This document shows, in pieces, positions 44,699 through 54,172 of a DNA stretch of 64,000 nt; within the stretch, counting starts at the first letter, position 1, and every line of letters begins with the position of its first letter. The position numbers and the translations under genes were made by a program. Under the pieces are notes generated by a model. That model saw only the letters and a program-made list of their open reading frames with translations, searched no databases and was not told the DNA's origin. Location: positions 1-64,000 of the forward strand of contig NZ_BMNH01000002.1 in assembly GCF_014646355.1 (NCBI RefSeq), written 5' to 3'. The DNA comes from Nonomuraea cavernae. GTDB taxonomy: Bacteria > Actinomycetota > Actinomycetes > Streptosporangiales > Streptosporangiaceae.

Positions 44699-46246
44699 TC
44701 AGATCGGGATCAGATCCGGCCCGATCAGCTCACCCTGGTGCGGCTGCGGGTGGGCCTGGTCGTGGAAGTAGTGGCCGGCGTACCAGACGACGACGTTGGC
44801 GCCGTGGATGCTCTCGCCGTTGACGAACCGGTCGAGCGCCGCCCGATCGCGCGGCCCGGGATTGCCGTCGTCGAGCTCGGCCGGATGGTGGCGCAGGAAC
44901 CACAGGTCGGACACCCCGTAGGCGTCGGCGGTGCCGTCGAACGGCCCGGAGTGGATCTGGTAGCCACGGCCGGACGACCCGTCGCGCACCCGCCAGAACC
45001 GGCCCGAGCGTCGCCTGCGCGACGTCTCACGGACGATCGGCACCGGATCGGGACTGATCGGCCCCTCGTCCAGCTGCTCCACCACGTCGCCCGCGGCGCC
45101 GCCGATGTCGAAGTCGAACCGCCAGTAGGCGTGGTGGCGATGCACCTGGCAGGTCATCGGGTTGGCGGTGGCGGCGAAGCCGAACCTCGGCTGGACGACG
45201 CCGTCATCGCCCAGCCGCCAGTCACTGGCGTAGCGGTACCAGCCGGCCTGCAGCTCGCTGACGATCCGCAGCCGCTCGCCGTCGTGATGGAGGGCGACGC
45301 CCTGGAAGTTGCCGGCATCGGTGTGCGGCCGCTCCAGGATCGTGCGGGGCGGGCCGTCGCACAGCCGCCATCCCCAGCCGACCGGGTCGCGGCCGGTGGC
45401 CGAGAAACGGGTCTCGGCGCTGACGTCGTCGCGGAAGGTGGTGCCCTCCTCGTACTCGACGTTGAGGATGGGCACGTGCGCCTGCCGCAGCAGCAGCCGC
45501 CCGCGATAGCGGACGTCGCGCAGCTCCACACCGCTGCCGACGCCCGGGTTCTGCGGCGCCGACGCGCGCGGCCGCACGACCAGCAGATTCCACAGCTCCG
45601 TCTCGCCCCGGACGACCCGCACCCGCACCTGGTCGGGCCCGCCGTGGTCGGCGAGCGCGTCCACCCCGACCGGGACACTGTCCTCGCAGTCGTGGTGCAT
45701 GCGCACGTTCACGCCGGCCGGCGTCCAGTCGACGCCGCGGCCCATGATGTCGACCGCGACGATCCGGTGCCGCACCCCGGTCGGGTCGCCGGGCGTGTAG
45801 ACGCCGAGGGTGGGACGGCGCACGGTGGTGCCGTCGGGGTTCTCCAGGTCGGCCAGCGGCGGCATCGGCCGGTAGACCACGATGTCGTCACCGGCCGGGA
45901 ACCCCGGGTCGGCGCGCAGGATGGCGGCGGCCGCGGTCAGCTCGCCGCTGCCGGGCTGCGGGGTGAAGGCGCTGGGCCGCACCTCGGCCCGTTCGGGCCG
46001 GTCCAGCGTGCCGCGCAGCTCGACGGACCGGTTGCCCACCGGGTCGAAGACACACGCGCGGAAGGGCGCGTCGTCGCCCGGGTCGTGCCCGAGAGCCGCG
46101 GCGTACGGCACGAGGAGCTCCGCCGGGTCGGCCACGTCGAGCTCGGCCAGCACGCCGGGGTGCTCGGCCACGGCCTGGCGCAGCCGTTCGGCGGTCAGGC
46201 CGGCGCGCGGCACGGCCTCCAGGATGATGCGTACGTCGTCGCTCAT
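44699..46246 (-). CDS. Copper amine oxidase-like protein with altered cofactor site
   Basis: A 515-residue protein resembling the catalytic half of copper amine oxidases: LLRQAHVPILNVEYEEGTTF, copper His pair H369/H371 in CQVHRHHAYWRFDFDI, and a C-terminal VVVWYAGHYFHDQAHPQPHQ with the likely third His. The topaquinone motif N-Y-(D/E)-Y reads W-Y337-R-Y, so the cofactor Tyr is kept but both flanking residues differ. The N-terminal D1-D3 domains are shortened or absent. No signal peptide. Activity cannot be assumed. Confidence 0.65.
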   Translation of the reverse strand: MSDDVRIILEAVPRAGLTAERLRQAVAEHPGVLAELDVADPAELLVPYAAALGHDPGDDAPFRACVFDPVGNRSVELRGTLDRPERAEVRPSAFTPQPGSGELTAAAAILRADPGFPAGDDIVVYRPMPPLADLENPDGTTVRRPTLGVYTPGDPTGVRHRIVAVDIMGRGVDWTPAGVNVRMHHDCEDSVPVGVDALADHGGPDQVRVRVVRGETELWNLLVVRPRASAPQNPGVGSGVELRDVRYRGRLLLRQAHVPILNVEYEEGTTFRDDVSAETRFSATGRDPVGWGWRLCDGPPRTILERPHTDAGNFQGVALHHDGERLRIVSELQAGWYRYASDWRLGDDGVVQPRFGFAATANPMTCQVHRHHAYWRFDFDIGGAAGDVVEQLDEGPISPDPVPIVRETSRRRRSGRFWRVRDGSSGRGYQIHSGPFDGTADAYGVSDLWFLRHHPAELDDGNPGPRDRAALDRFVNGESIHGANVVVWYAGHYFHDQAHPQPHQGELIGPDLIPI

Positions 46247-46405
46247 GGCATGCCGTTCTGTTCAGGGGCCCGAGCCTGTCTTACCGGCCCCCGGTCCCGG
46301 CCGGTAGGCCCGAATCCCCGGGGTTCACAGCCAGGCGACGCGGCTCTCCGGCGACGGGCGCCTCGCACGGTGGCATGACGTCTTCGGCAGGGTCGTGTGG
46401 CGTCC

Positions 46406-47404
46406 TCAGCGGGGCGGCGCGGCGTCGAAGGCGTCGAGGATGACGCCGGTGGCGTCCAGCGCGCGGGTGGTGGCGCCCAGCCGGGGCACCTCTCGCGCGC
46501 CGGGCCAGGTGTGGCCGCCGTCGCGCACGCTGTAGAGCCGCACCGTCACACCGCCCCGGCACGCCGTCCAGCCGCGCAGCCGTACCCCTCGGGCGGGAGT
46601 GCCGTCGGCGCGGCCGGTGCAGCCGAACGCGCGCGCCCAGCCGCCGGCCGCCTGCTCGACGGGCGGCAGCTTGACCAGCGCGCCCAGCTTGCGCAGCTTC
46701 TCCGAGGCGAACCGCAGGGGAGGGCCGCCCTCGTAAGGGACGACCCGGTCGGCGACCCCGTGGAAGGCGATGACCGTCGTCGGCCGCGGATCGTCGCAGG
46801 GCCGCACGATGTTGACCCCGGCGACCAGCCCGACGCCGGCCAGCCGGCCGTTCAGGGCGCACACCAGCCCGGCCGACATGCCGGCCCCCAGCGACATGCC
46901 GGCCGCGAACTCGTGGCGGCGGTCGACGCACAGGCCCTGTTCGAGCCGGTCGAGCAGCGCGCCCAGGAAACCGGTGTCGTCGGGGCCGCCCATGTGCGGC
47001 AGGGTCCAGCCGAACCTGCCCTCGGCCGACTGCGGGGTGGCCACGATGTAGCCGCGCCGCGCCCCCACGTCGGGCAACCGGCTGTAGACGGCCTGCTCGA
47101 CCGCGTTGGACCCCATGCCGTGCAGGTTGAGCAGCACCGGGTGCGGGCCCGGACCGGCGGGCAGCGACAACAGGAACCTGCGCTGCAGCCCGCCGAAGGA
47201 CATCAGATGCTCGCCACGCGCCAGCACCGGCCCGGCCGCGCACCCCGCCGACCCAGCCGGCGGGCTCGCCGTCACCGCCGGCGAGGCGGAGGAGGCGGAG
47301 GAGGCGGAGGAGGCGGGGGAGGGCGTGACAGGGGAGGGCGAAGCCTCACCGCACCGGGCGGCCAGCGCCGCCACGAGCGCCACGCCGATCACGAATCTGA
47401 CCAT
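46406..47404 (-). CDS. Secreted LpqC-type polyhydroxybutyrate depolymerase/esterase
   Basis: A 332-residue exported esterase: signal peptide VRFVIGVALVAALAARCGEA, a Ser/Pro-rich low-complexity spacer, then an alpha/beta hydrolase with PVLLNLHGMGSNAVEQ (oxyanion), AAGMSLGAGMSAGLV (Ser), HGVADRVVPYEGG (Asp) and VRDGGHTWPGA (His). Start 47404 follows GGAGGCGCG. Belongs to the LpqC/feruloyl-esterase family; substrate unknown. Confidence 0.88.
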   Translation of the reverse strand: MVRFVIGVALVAALAARCGEASPSPVTPSPASSASSASSASPAVTASPPAGSAGCAAGPVLARGEHLMSFGGLQRRFLLSLPAGPGPHPVLLNLHGMGSNAVEQAVYSRLPDVGARRGYIVATPQSAEGRFGWTLPHMGGPDDTGFLGALLDRLEQGLCVDRRHEFAAGMSLGAGMSAGLVCALNGRLAGVGLVAGVNIVRPCDDPRPTTVIAFHGVADRVVPYEGGPPLRFASEKLRKLGALVKLPPVEQAAGGWARAFGCTGRADGTPARGVRLRGWTACRGGVTVRLYSVRDGGHTWPGAREVPRLGATTRALDATGVILDAFDAAPPR

Positions 47405-47460
47405 CGCGCCTCCGCATAAGATCATACAAAGGACATGTCGACTCTCCCGGCGAGGTGTGG

Positions 47461-47661
47461 ATGACCTTCTCGACGATCCTGGCGGCCGGATCTCTCGCCG
47501 CGGTGGCGGTCATCGTCGTCCGGCAAGCCTGGCTCGCCCTCTCACGCAGGCCCGCCACCCGCCGCAGGACGCCCAGCGGGATCGTGATCGAGCCGCACGC
47601 GAACCCCATGCCGGGCGCGACCGACTCGTTCGGGTGCGACAGCTCCGGAGGCGGAAACTGA
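47461..47661 (+). CDS. Small single-TM hypothetical protein
   Basis: Sixty-six residues: one TM (TILAAGSLAAVAVIVVRQAW) then a basic, Pro/Gly-rich tail. GGCGAGGTG precedes the ATG; GTG 47455 is also possible. Divergent from the secreted esterase. Not recognised. Confidence 0.45.
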   Translation: MTFSTILAAGSLAAVAVIVVRQAWLALSRRPATRRRTPSGIVIEPHANPMPGATDSFGCDSSGGGN

Positions 47662-47669
47662 CCGTTGCG

Positions 47670-48233
47670 TCACCGGCCGTGCTCGGCTGAGCGGCCCGCC
47701 CACTCCGCCGCCAGCAGCGACCAGACCTCGGTGTCGTGCCGGACTCCCCGGTACGGGAACTGCTCGCGCAGCACCCCGTCCAGCCGCATGCCGAGCCGCT
47801 GGGCGACGTTGCGGCTGGCCGTGTTCTCCAGGCGGGTGAGCCACTCGACCCGGCGGATGCCGCGCACGTGCACCGCCCAGTCGATGAGACGTCCCGCGGC
47901 CCGGGTGATCAGCCCCCGCCCCTGCCCGGCCGGCTCCAGCCAGCAGCCGATCTCGCAGGTGCCCGCGACGGCGTCGAAGGCCACGAACATGATCCCGCCG
48001 ACGAGCGTGCCGTCCAGCCAGATGCCGTACAGCCGGCCCGCGTCACGGGCGGCCAGGTCGGCGTAGCGCTGCAGCGAGGCGCGCGCCGAGTCCAGGTCGG
48101 TGCTGCGGCTCGCCCACGGGACCCACGGGTCCACCGCGTCACGCGCCCGGTCCAGGTGGGCGAGGAACTCCTCGGCCTGCCACGGCTCCAACGGGCGCAA
48201 CTCGGCGCCGTCCCCCAAGAAGATCGCGAACAT
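47670..48233 (-). CDS. GNAT acetyltransferase (RimJ/RimL type)
   Basis: A 187-residue GNAT enzyme: LRPLEPWQAEEFLAHLDRAR at the N-terminus, acetyl-CoA pyrophosphate loop in GCWLEPAGQGRGLITRAAG, and the RimJ/L C-terminal pattern VEWLTRLENTASRNVAQRLG ... LREQFPYRG. These modify N-terminal amines of ribosomal proteins or antibiotics; substrate unknown. Confidence 0.9.
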   Translation of the reverse strand: MFAIFLGDGAELRPLEPWQAEEFLAHLDRARDAVDPWVPWASRSTDLDSARASLQRYADLAARDAGRLYGIWLDGTLVGGIMFVAFDAVAGTCEIGCWLEPAGQGRGLITRAAGRLIDWAVHVRGIRRVEWLTRLENTASRNVAQRLGMRLDGVLREQFPYRGVRHDTEVWSLLAAEWAGRSAEHGR

Positions 48234-48263
48234 CCGCGTACCGTACCAGCGTGGCGCCCGTGC

Positions 48264-48745
48264 TCAGACGATCGGGGGACGGCCACCACGAGTCAGCCGC
48301 AGCACGGTGCGCCAGGACATCGGCCGGCGCGACCCGTGCCCGCCCCTCATCCCCTCCCGCAGACCGGCGAACCAGACGGCGAGGCCGGCGCGCGACCGGA
48401 ACCGGGCCACGCTGAGCAGCGTCCAGTTCGCCAGATAGAGCGGGATCAAAAGAGCGGGCAGGCGGCGGTAGGCGAGCCAGACCCGGTTGCGGGCGACGAA
48501 CCGGTAGAAGTCGGCATGCCCGCGCCCACATTGCGGCCCTGCGGGATGCCCTCGTTGGCGGGCAGGGTCACCGCGCGCACGCCGGCCGGGACATGGTCGG
48601 GCTCGACCCCGTTACCGACGACGACCACCCGCAGATCGACACCCCGCTGGGCCAGCAAGGAGGCCATGGCCCGCGGGAACGCGTCAGGCCGGTCGTTCAT
48701 GGTGAGGACCACCACGTCGACGGTGGTCTTCGGGTCAGGCATCAT
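48264..48745 (-). pseudogene. Family 2 glycosyltransferase relic with central deletion and frameshift
   Basis: The N-terminal GT2 part (TVDVVVLTMNDRPDAFPRAM ... VVVGNGVEPDHVPAGVRAVT, PANEGIPQGRNVGA) is joined near 48518 to the C-terminal part in another frame (ADFYRFVARNRVWLAYRRLP ... LIPLYLANWTLLSVARF). Some 100-150 residues with the DxD metal site are missing. The start codon overlaps the stop of the methyltransferase fragment upstream, showing they were once a coupled pair. Confidence 0.75.
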
Positions 48746-49060
48746 GTCTCCCGGACGTGAGAAGTCAGTGCCGGGGGAGACGGTAGACGGACACGTGGGA
48801 ACGCGACCGCGCGGTGAAGCGGAAGCGCGCGCAACTCGGGCACCCACAGCTCGATCACGAACCGGCCGCCCGGCGTGAGATGACGGGCGGCGTTGCGGAA
48901 GCAGGCGACCTGCCCGGCCTGAGTGAGCAGGTTGGAGATCGTGTTGAAGACGAGAGAGACGAGCGCGTACTCTCCCGGCGCGACCGCGGTCGCCATGTCG
49001 CCGACGACGACCGGGATCGTCGCTTCGTCCAGCCGCATGCCGCCCACCATGCCCGCGAAG
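48742..49060 (-). pseudogene. Methyltransferase fragment
   Basis: The frame reads IPVVVGDMATAVAPGEYALV, SLVFNTISNLLTQAGQVACF, RNAARHLTPGGRFVIELWVP: the second half of a class I methyltransferase core. The SAM-binding motif I and everything before it are gone, and the C-terminus is also shortened. It is coupled to the glycosyltransferase relic (ATGA). Confidence 0.7.
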
Positions 49061-49109
49061 GGCAGGCGTTGTCCAACACCGCTGGGACGAGCGCCCGCCA
49101 GGCGAGCCG

Positions 49110-49985
49110 TCAGCCCGGTCGCCTGATGCTCTCGAAGATCCGGGCGAAGCCCTCCTTTCCGTGGCCCGCGTCGATCTGCCGCTGGATGAGGCGCTGGACC
49201 ATGGCGACCACCTCGGTGCTGACGCCCTGGTCGGAACTGGCGGCCAGGAGGTCGCCGAGGTCGGAGAACTCAAGGCTCTGCTGTCCTTCGACGGTGTAGT
49301 CACCGCCGTCGATGACCGCGGCGTACTCCTGGAAGCCGTCGGTCATGGCGGTCAGGAAGGGCGCGGCCATGGCGGCGAACTCGCGCGCCGTCACGCCGGC
49401 CGGCGCGACCATGGCGGCGCCGTGCATGAACCCGGCGAACATCACGTACATGCCCGAGAGCAGGGCGAGGTCGTACAGGGACGCCAGTCCGGCGTCGTCA
49501 CCGAAGTAGGTGCCGCCTCCCCACAGGTCGAGCAGCGGCCTGTGCTGATCGAAGACCTCGGCCGACCCGCTGTAGAGGATCGACGCCCCCGGCCGGCCGA
49601 TCATGTCCGGTACGGCCATGATCCCGCCGTCCAGATACGCGACCCCGGCCTGAGCCGCCCAGGCGGCCATCTCCCGTGCCTGAGCCGGCCGCGTCGTGGT
49701 CACGTTGATCAGGGCCCGGCCGGCCAGCTCCCCGGCGAGCGGATCGAGCACCTCACGGACCGACGCGTGGTCCAGCAGACAGGCGATCACCAGCCGGCCG
49801 CCCCGGACCGCGTCACCGGCCGTGGCGGCGAGCCGCGCGCCCCGCGCGACCAGGTCGTCCGCCTTGCCCGGTGAGCGGTTCCAGACCGTCGTCGGATGCC
49901 CGGCCCGCACCAGGGCGCCCGCCAGAGCGCTCCCCATCGCCCCCAGCCCGAGAACGCTCACCTGCACGTTGTCATCGCTCGTCAT
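49110..49985 (-). CDS. NAD(P)-dependent beta-hydroxyacid dehydrogenase/imine-reductase-like protein
   Basis: A 291-residue oxidoreductase: Rossmann motif VSVLGLGAMGSALAGALVRA, NADP-type loop NRSPGKADDL, the TTTRPAQAREMAAWAAQAG block and GGIMAVPDMIGRPGASILYS typical of imine reductases and 6PGDH-like enzymes, then an all-helical C-terminal domain. It is divergent from an HxlR regulator with a perfect palindrome between them. Confidence 0.88.
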   Translation of the reverse strand: MTSDDNVQVSVLGLGAMGSALAGALVRAGHPTTVWNRSPGKADDLVARGARLAATAGDAVRGGRLVIACLLDHASVREVLDPLAGELAGRALINVTTTRPAQAREMAAWAAQAGVAYLDGGIMAVPDMIGRPGASILYSGSAEVFDQHRPLLDLWGGGTYFGDDAGLASLYDLALLSGMYVMFAGFMHGAAMVAPAGVTAREFAAMAAPFLTAMTDGFQEYAAVIDGGDYTVEGQQSLEFSDLGDLLAASSDQGVSTEVVAMVQRLIQRQIDAGHGKEGFARIFESIRRPG

Positions 49986-50066
49986 GTTCGGTGCCCCCTT
50001 CGGTTCATCGTCGCGACGATCCTTTCGGCTACCGGTAGAGTTGACCAGTACTCACTATTTAGTCAG

Positions 50067-50088
50067 GTACTTACTTGTGGGTAAGTAC
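50067..50088. promoter_or_regulatory. HxlR operator
   Basis: GTACTTAC (50067-50074) and GTAAGTAC (50081-50088) are perfect inverted arms around TTGTGG, in the divergent region between the imine-reductase-like gene and the HxlR gene, 18 bp before the latter's ATG. A degenerate GTACTCAC copy lies at 50048. Probable HxlR binding site. Confidence 0.7.
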
Positions 50089-50105
50089 GTCTTTGGAGCG
50101 GCCGG

Positions 50106-50480
50106 ATGGCGACAGCGGCACGACGGGGCCCCTACTTCTGCGGCGTCGACGCGGCGATGGACGTGGTCGCCGGCAAGTGGAAGTCGCTGATCCTCTGGGA
50201 GCTGGACCACCACGGGACCCGCCGGTTCGCCGAGCTGCGGCGCGGCCTGCCGGGCGTCAGCGAGAAGATGCTGATCCAGCATCTGCGGGAGATGGAGGAG
50301 GACGGTCTCGTGCACCGTGAGGTGTACCTCCAGGTGCCTCCGAAGGTCGAGTACTCCCTGACGGAGCACGGCGTCTCGCTCAACGCCGCCCTGGCCGGCC
50401 TGGGGACATGGGGCACCGAACGCATACGGCGGATCGGAGCCGCGAAGGTTTTCACCGGGGACGAGCATGATCATTCATAA
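50106..50480 (+). CDS. HxlR-family regulator
   Basis: A 124-residue winged-helix regulator: FCGVDAAMDVVAGKWKSLIL WELDHHGTRRFAELRRGLPG, recognition helix in VSEKMLIQHLREMEEDGLVH, wing EVYLQVPPKVEYSLTEHG. The single Cys near the N-terminus is the position used for redox or aldehyde sensing in some HxlR proteins. Likely represses the divergent reductase. Confidence 0.9.
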   Translation: MATAARRGPYFCGVDAAMDVVAGKWKSLILWELDHHGTRRFAELRRGLPGVSEKMLIQHLREMEEDGLVHREVYLQVPPKVEYSLTEHGVSLNAALAGLGTWGTERIRRIGAAKVFTGDEHDHS

Positions 50481-50559
50481 CCCCCCATAATCGCGGTTAT
50501 AGGGTGGTGATCTCCTCGGAACCCCCCGAAGGAGTTCACCCCACCCGAAAGCGAACACC

Positions 50560-51153
50560 ATGGGCGACAACCAGCAGCCGGCCCCCATCCGCCCTCAGCA
50601 GATGCGCGTCTCCCACGACGAACGCGAAGCGGTGGTGGAGCGGCTGAACACGGCCGCCGCCGAAGGGCGCCTCGACTTCACCGAACTGGAAGTCCGGCTG
50701 GAGCTGGCACTGAACGCCAAGACCTACGCCGAACTGACGCCGCTCACCGCCGACCTGCCCCAGGAGGTCCCCGCGGAGCCGCTGGTCCTCAAAGGAGGCC
50801 TGAACGGCGCGGCACGAACGGGACGCTGGCGGGTACCCGCGCAGATCACCGTGTACGGCGGCCTGGGCAGCGCCAAGCTCGACTTCACCCAGACCGAATG
50901 CCGGCTGCCCGAGATCGCCATAGAAGCGCACGGCCAGACCGGCGGAGTCACGATCATCATCCCCGACGGGTGGGTGGCGGAGACCTCAGAGATGAACGAC
51001 GGCCTCGGCGGCTTCAAGGACAAGACCACCTCGGAGCGCCTGCCCGGCACGCCGCGGGTCCGGCTCACCGGCAACGGCGGCACCTCAGGCGTGGTCATCC
51101 GCCACCCGAACAGCTGGGAACGCCGCGTGCAGCGCCGCAGCCAGGAGCGTTGA
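50560..51153 (+). CDS. DUF1707 domain protein
   Basis: A 197-residue actinobacterial protein: the DUF1707 SHOCT-like helix pair (RVSHDEREAVVERLNTAAAE, GRLDFTELEVRLELALNAKT) and a beta-rich C-terminal region resembling cell-wall-active antibiotic-response domains (GGVTIIIPDGWVAETSEMND). No TM. Function unknown; possibly envelope-stress related by family association. Confidence 0.85.
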   Translation: MGDNQQPAPIRPQQMRVSHDEREAVVERLNTAAAEGRLDFTELEVRLELALNAKTYAELTPLTADLPQEVPAEPLVLKGGLNGAARTGRWRVPAQITVYGGLGSAKLDFTQTECRLPEIAIEAHGQTGGVTIIIPDGWVAETSEMNDGLGGFKDKTTSERLPGTPRVRLTGNGGTSGVVIRHPNSWERRVQRRSQER

Positions 51154-51238
51154 GCGACCACGCCGGCCGGCGCCCCATGCGGCGTCCACCAGCGACACGA
51201 ACCCTGAAGCCGAGGAACGCCCCGCAGGAGGTCAGCCG

Positions 51239-52159
51239 ATGACGACTCCCGGCGCACGGCTCCACGCCACGGGCACCCCCGCCCCGCGGCAGGCGATCAC
51301 CGAGATCCCCGCCCCCCGTTCCACCGAGCCGGCGTTGCGTCCGGGCAGCGCCATCGTGTTCCCGCCCGGTCTGCCCGGCCACGTGCGCGACCTGACGAAG
51401 GCGTGGCTGCTGTCCTACGACTCCCCGAACACCCGCGACACCTACCGGCGCGAGATCGAGCGATGGTTCGGCTTCTGCGCCGAGACCGGCCTCGACCCGC
51501 TGCAGGCGCGCAAGTCCCACGGCGACGTCTACACACGCTGGCTGGAACGACGAGCCGGTAAGCCGATCCCGCCCAAGACGATGAACCTGCGGATCTCGGC
51601 CGTGTCGTCCTGGTACGACCACCTGTCCGACGAGGACGTGATCGACGCCAACCGGTTCAAGGGCACCCGGCGGCCGAAGGTGAACCGGCAGCACTGCGAG
51701 ACCGTGGGCCTCACCCGCGCCCAAGCCCGTGACCTGTTGCACGCCGCCGACCACGACCACGGCCGGGAACGACTCCGCACGGCGGCGCTCATCCGGCTGC
51801 TCACGCAGACCGGCGTCCGCGTCACCGAAGCCCTGGCCGCGCAGCTGACCGACCTCGGGCACGAGCGCGGCCACCGCACCCTGCGGATCGCCGGCAAGGC
51901 CGACGAGCCGAAGACGCGGAAGGTCCCGCCGGCGGCGGCGCACGCGATCGACGGCTACCTGACCCACCGCGCCGAACGCGCCGGGATCACGGTGGAGCAG
52001 CTCACCGGGCCGCTGTTCGTGTCCGCCTCCGGGCGGCGGCTCGACCGTAAGGACGTCTACGAGCTCGTGGAGCGCATCGGCCGTCAGGCCGGGATCGCCG
52101 GGCTGCACCCGCACCAGCTCCGGCACACGTTCGCCACCCGGCCGAGGAGGCGGGCGTGA
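51239..52159 (+). pseudogene. Tyrosine integrase truncated after HxxR
   Basis: A 306-residue XerC/D-like recombinase with core-binding domain (TRDTYRREIERWFGFCAETG) and catalytic Arg (TQTGVRVTEALAAQL) and HxxR (HPHQLRHTFAT). It then ends RPRRRA, so the LGH His and Tyr nucleophile are missing, about 40-60 residues. The break lies about 150 bp before a large serine recombinase gene, consistent with the downstream element having inserted into this gene; the 3' remainder would be beyond the window. Confidence 0.7.
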
Positions 52160-52297
52160 ACGTGAAGAAGAACGGCCGCTGCTCTAATCTGGCCCACGAC
52201 GTGAGGGGGTGAGAGTCCGTGGCACAGGGGCAGGACGGTCCCGGCGCCGTCGCCTTGGACGCCGTCCTTGAACGCATTGTCCGCAAATGAGTAACGT
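52140..52297. other. Probable left junction (attL) region of the integrative element
   Basis: Between the truncated integrase and the serine recombinase gene. It holds one 23-codon frame from GTG 52219 (start VAQGQDGPGAVALD) too short to judge. Serine recombinases act next to their own gene, so the attachment core should lie here; no partner site is available to define it. Confidence 0.4.
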
Positions 52298-53908
52298 GTG
52301 ATCGTGCGTATCCCCCAAGGTCAGAGCCTGATCCCCGCGATCGGCTACATCCGGGTCTCGATGATGCTGGAGGAGAAGATCTCCCCGGACATCCAGCGGA
52401 CCGCGATCAAGGAGCTGGCCCGCCGCCGTGGCTTCCGGATCATCGAGTGGGTCGAAGACCTTGACGTCTCCGGCCGGACCTTCCAACGGAAGATCATGAA
52501 GGTCATCTCTGACGTCGAAGAAGGCACGTCCAAGGCGATCCTCGTCTGGAAGTACAGCCGGTTCGGACGCAACCGGACCGGCAATCAGCTCAACCTCGCC
52601 CGCGTTGAGAAGGCCGGCGGCGAGCTGGTCTCCGCGACCGAAGAGATCGACGCCCGTACAGCGGTCGGCAAGTTGACGCGCGGCGTGCTGTTCGAGCTGG
52701 CCGCGTTCGAGTCCGACCGGGCCGGTGAGCAGTGGGGCGAGGCGTTCCAGAACCGTCTTGCTCGCGGGCTTCCTCCGCTCGGTGCCGCCCAGTTTGGGTA
52801 CATCAGGCGCGGTCGGGCCCGTCACCCGCTCTACCACGACAGGACCCTTGCTGCTCCGGAGGACGGCCCGGAACGCTACGAGCCGGATCACGCAAGCGGT
52901 TTCGCTGGCATCCTCGCGGACAGCTACGACCGATGGATCGCCGATCGGAACTTCTCTCGCCTCGCCGACTGGGCGAACGCTCGCGGCGCACGGACGACAA
53001 CCGGCGGGAAGTGGAAGCCGGGCGAGATGACGCGGATGATGGACCGGGGTTTCGCAGCTGGCCTGATCTGTGTCCACCATCGCGACTGCCGGTGCTCCAA
53101 GCCGTCGTCCTGCCGCACCAAGGAGTACCACCCCGGCGCGCACGACGCTGTGATCAACATGGAGACGTGGGAGACCTACAAGAGGCTCCGAAAGATCACC
53201 TCGGCACTGCCGCCGCGCGCCAGGAGAGCCGTCTACCCGATGTCCAAGCTGTGCAAGTGTGGCTACTGCACCAACACCATGTACCCGCTCAAGGTCAACC
53301 ACAGCGGCCGCATGGGGTGGGTCTGCGGGTCGATCTACCGCAAGCGCTACAACGTTCCCAGATGCGGCACTCGGTTTGTGACGATGGAGGCCGTCGAGGA
53401 AGCGGTTCAGCAGGTGCTCGTCGAGTGGCTGCCCGACATCGAGGCCGAGGCCGCTCTGGCGGTGGCCGGCCTCCAGGTCCACGAAGGCGGGGATTCCCAG
53501 CCGGAGATGCTTCGCCGTGAGCTGGAGCGGATCGACAAGGCTCTCGAACGGCAAACCGAGTTGCTGATCAACGAGGTGATCCCGCAGTCGGTCTACGAGC
53601 CGGTGCGTGACAGGCTGCTCCGCGAACGCGAAGCGGTTTTGGACTCGCTCGCCGAGTTCGAGGACCGACCGGATCCGATCGACCCGATGGACTGCGTGCC
53701 GGTGATCGAAGGACTTATCCAGGAGTGGGACAGTCTGCCTGCTGATCGACTACGGGACATCCTTGGCGAGGTGATCAGCCACGTGGACGTGTACCGGGAA
53801 GATCGCACGACTGCGTGGATCGTTGTCCACTCGGCGTGGGGGGAGACGAGGCGGCGCGAACTGACCAGCCGTTTCAGCAAATGGCGAAGTCGGGAGACTG
53901 CGGGATGA
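52298..53908 (+). CDS. Large serine recombinase (integrase)
   Basis: A 536-residue recombinase. N-terminal resolvase domain with nucleophile Ser in AIGYIRVSMMLEEKISPDIQ and the catalytic Arg cluster in VWKYSRFGRNRTGNQLN. A recombinase domain (HPLYHDRTLAAPEDGPERYE region on) precedes a zinc ribbon with CKCGYCTNTM and VCGSIYRKRYNVPRCG, then a coiled-coil segment (LRRELERIDKALERQTELLI). GTG start. It is the presumed integrase of the right-hand element, with unidirectional attP x attB activity expected for the family. Confidence 0.9.
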   Translation: MIVRIPQGQSLIPAIGYIRVSMMLEEKISPDIQRTAIKELARRRGFRIIEWVEDLDVSGRTFQRKIMKVISDVEEGTSKAILVWKYSRFGRNRTGNQLNLARVEKAGGELVSATEEIDARTAVGKLTRGVLFELAAFESDRAGEQWGEAFQNRLARGLPPLGAAQFGYIRRGRARHPLYHDRTLAAPEDGPERYEPDHASGFAGILADSYDRWIADRNFSRLADWANARGARTTTGGKWKPGEMTRMMDRGFAAGLICVHHRDCRCSKPSSCRTKEYHPGAHDAVINMETWETYKRLRKITSALPPRARRAVYPMSKLCKCGYCTNTMYPLKVNHSGRMGWVCGSIYRKRYNVPRCGTRFVTMEAVEEAVQQVLVEWLPDIEAEAALAVAGLQVHEGGDSQPEMLRRELERIDKALERQTELLINEVIPQSVYEPVRDRLLREREAVLDSLAEFEDRPDPIDPMDCVPVIEGLIQEWDSLPADRLRDILGEVISHVDVYREDRTTAWIVVHSAWGETRRRELTSRFSKWRSRETAG

Positions 53909-53950
53909 TCGGCCGACCTTCACGAAGGAGAACTATCGGCTAAATGAGAA

Positions 53951-53971
53951 ACGGCCCGCAGTGCGGGCCGT
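53951..53971. terminator. Hairpin after serine recombinase
   Basis: ACGGCCCGC-AGT-GCGGGCCGT, perfect 9-bp arms with a 3-base loop, 42 bp after the recombinase stop. No U-tract. The following 200 bp to 54172 contain no gene. Confidence 0.75.
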
Positions 53972-54172
53972 CCCTGAAGCAACCAACTTCATCGCGTTGC
54001 TATCCCTGCTCGTTTGCTTGGCGGCGATCCCGAGCTGGGTGTGCTTCGCGTTGCCCTCGTGGGGGCCTTTCTCTCGGAGTAGAAGATAACACGCCTGTCC
54101 TCGGTTTACGAAAAAACCGAAGCCGGGGCGCGTCGGCGCACGTCGACGGACACCCCCATCACGCCCATCCCC

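Noticed and set aside
52219..52290. A 23-codon frame before the serine recombinase
   Set aside because: Too short, with no clear ribosome-binding site or conservation evidence.
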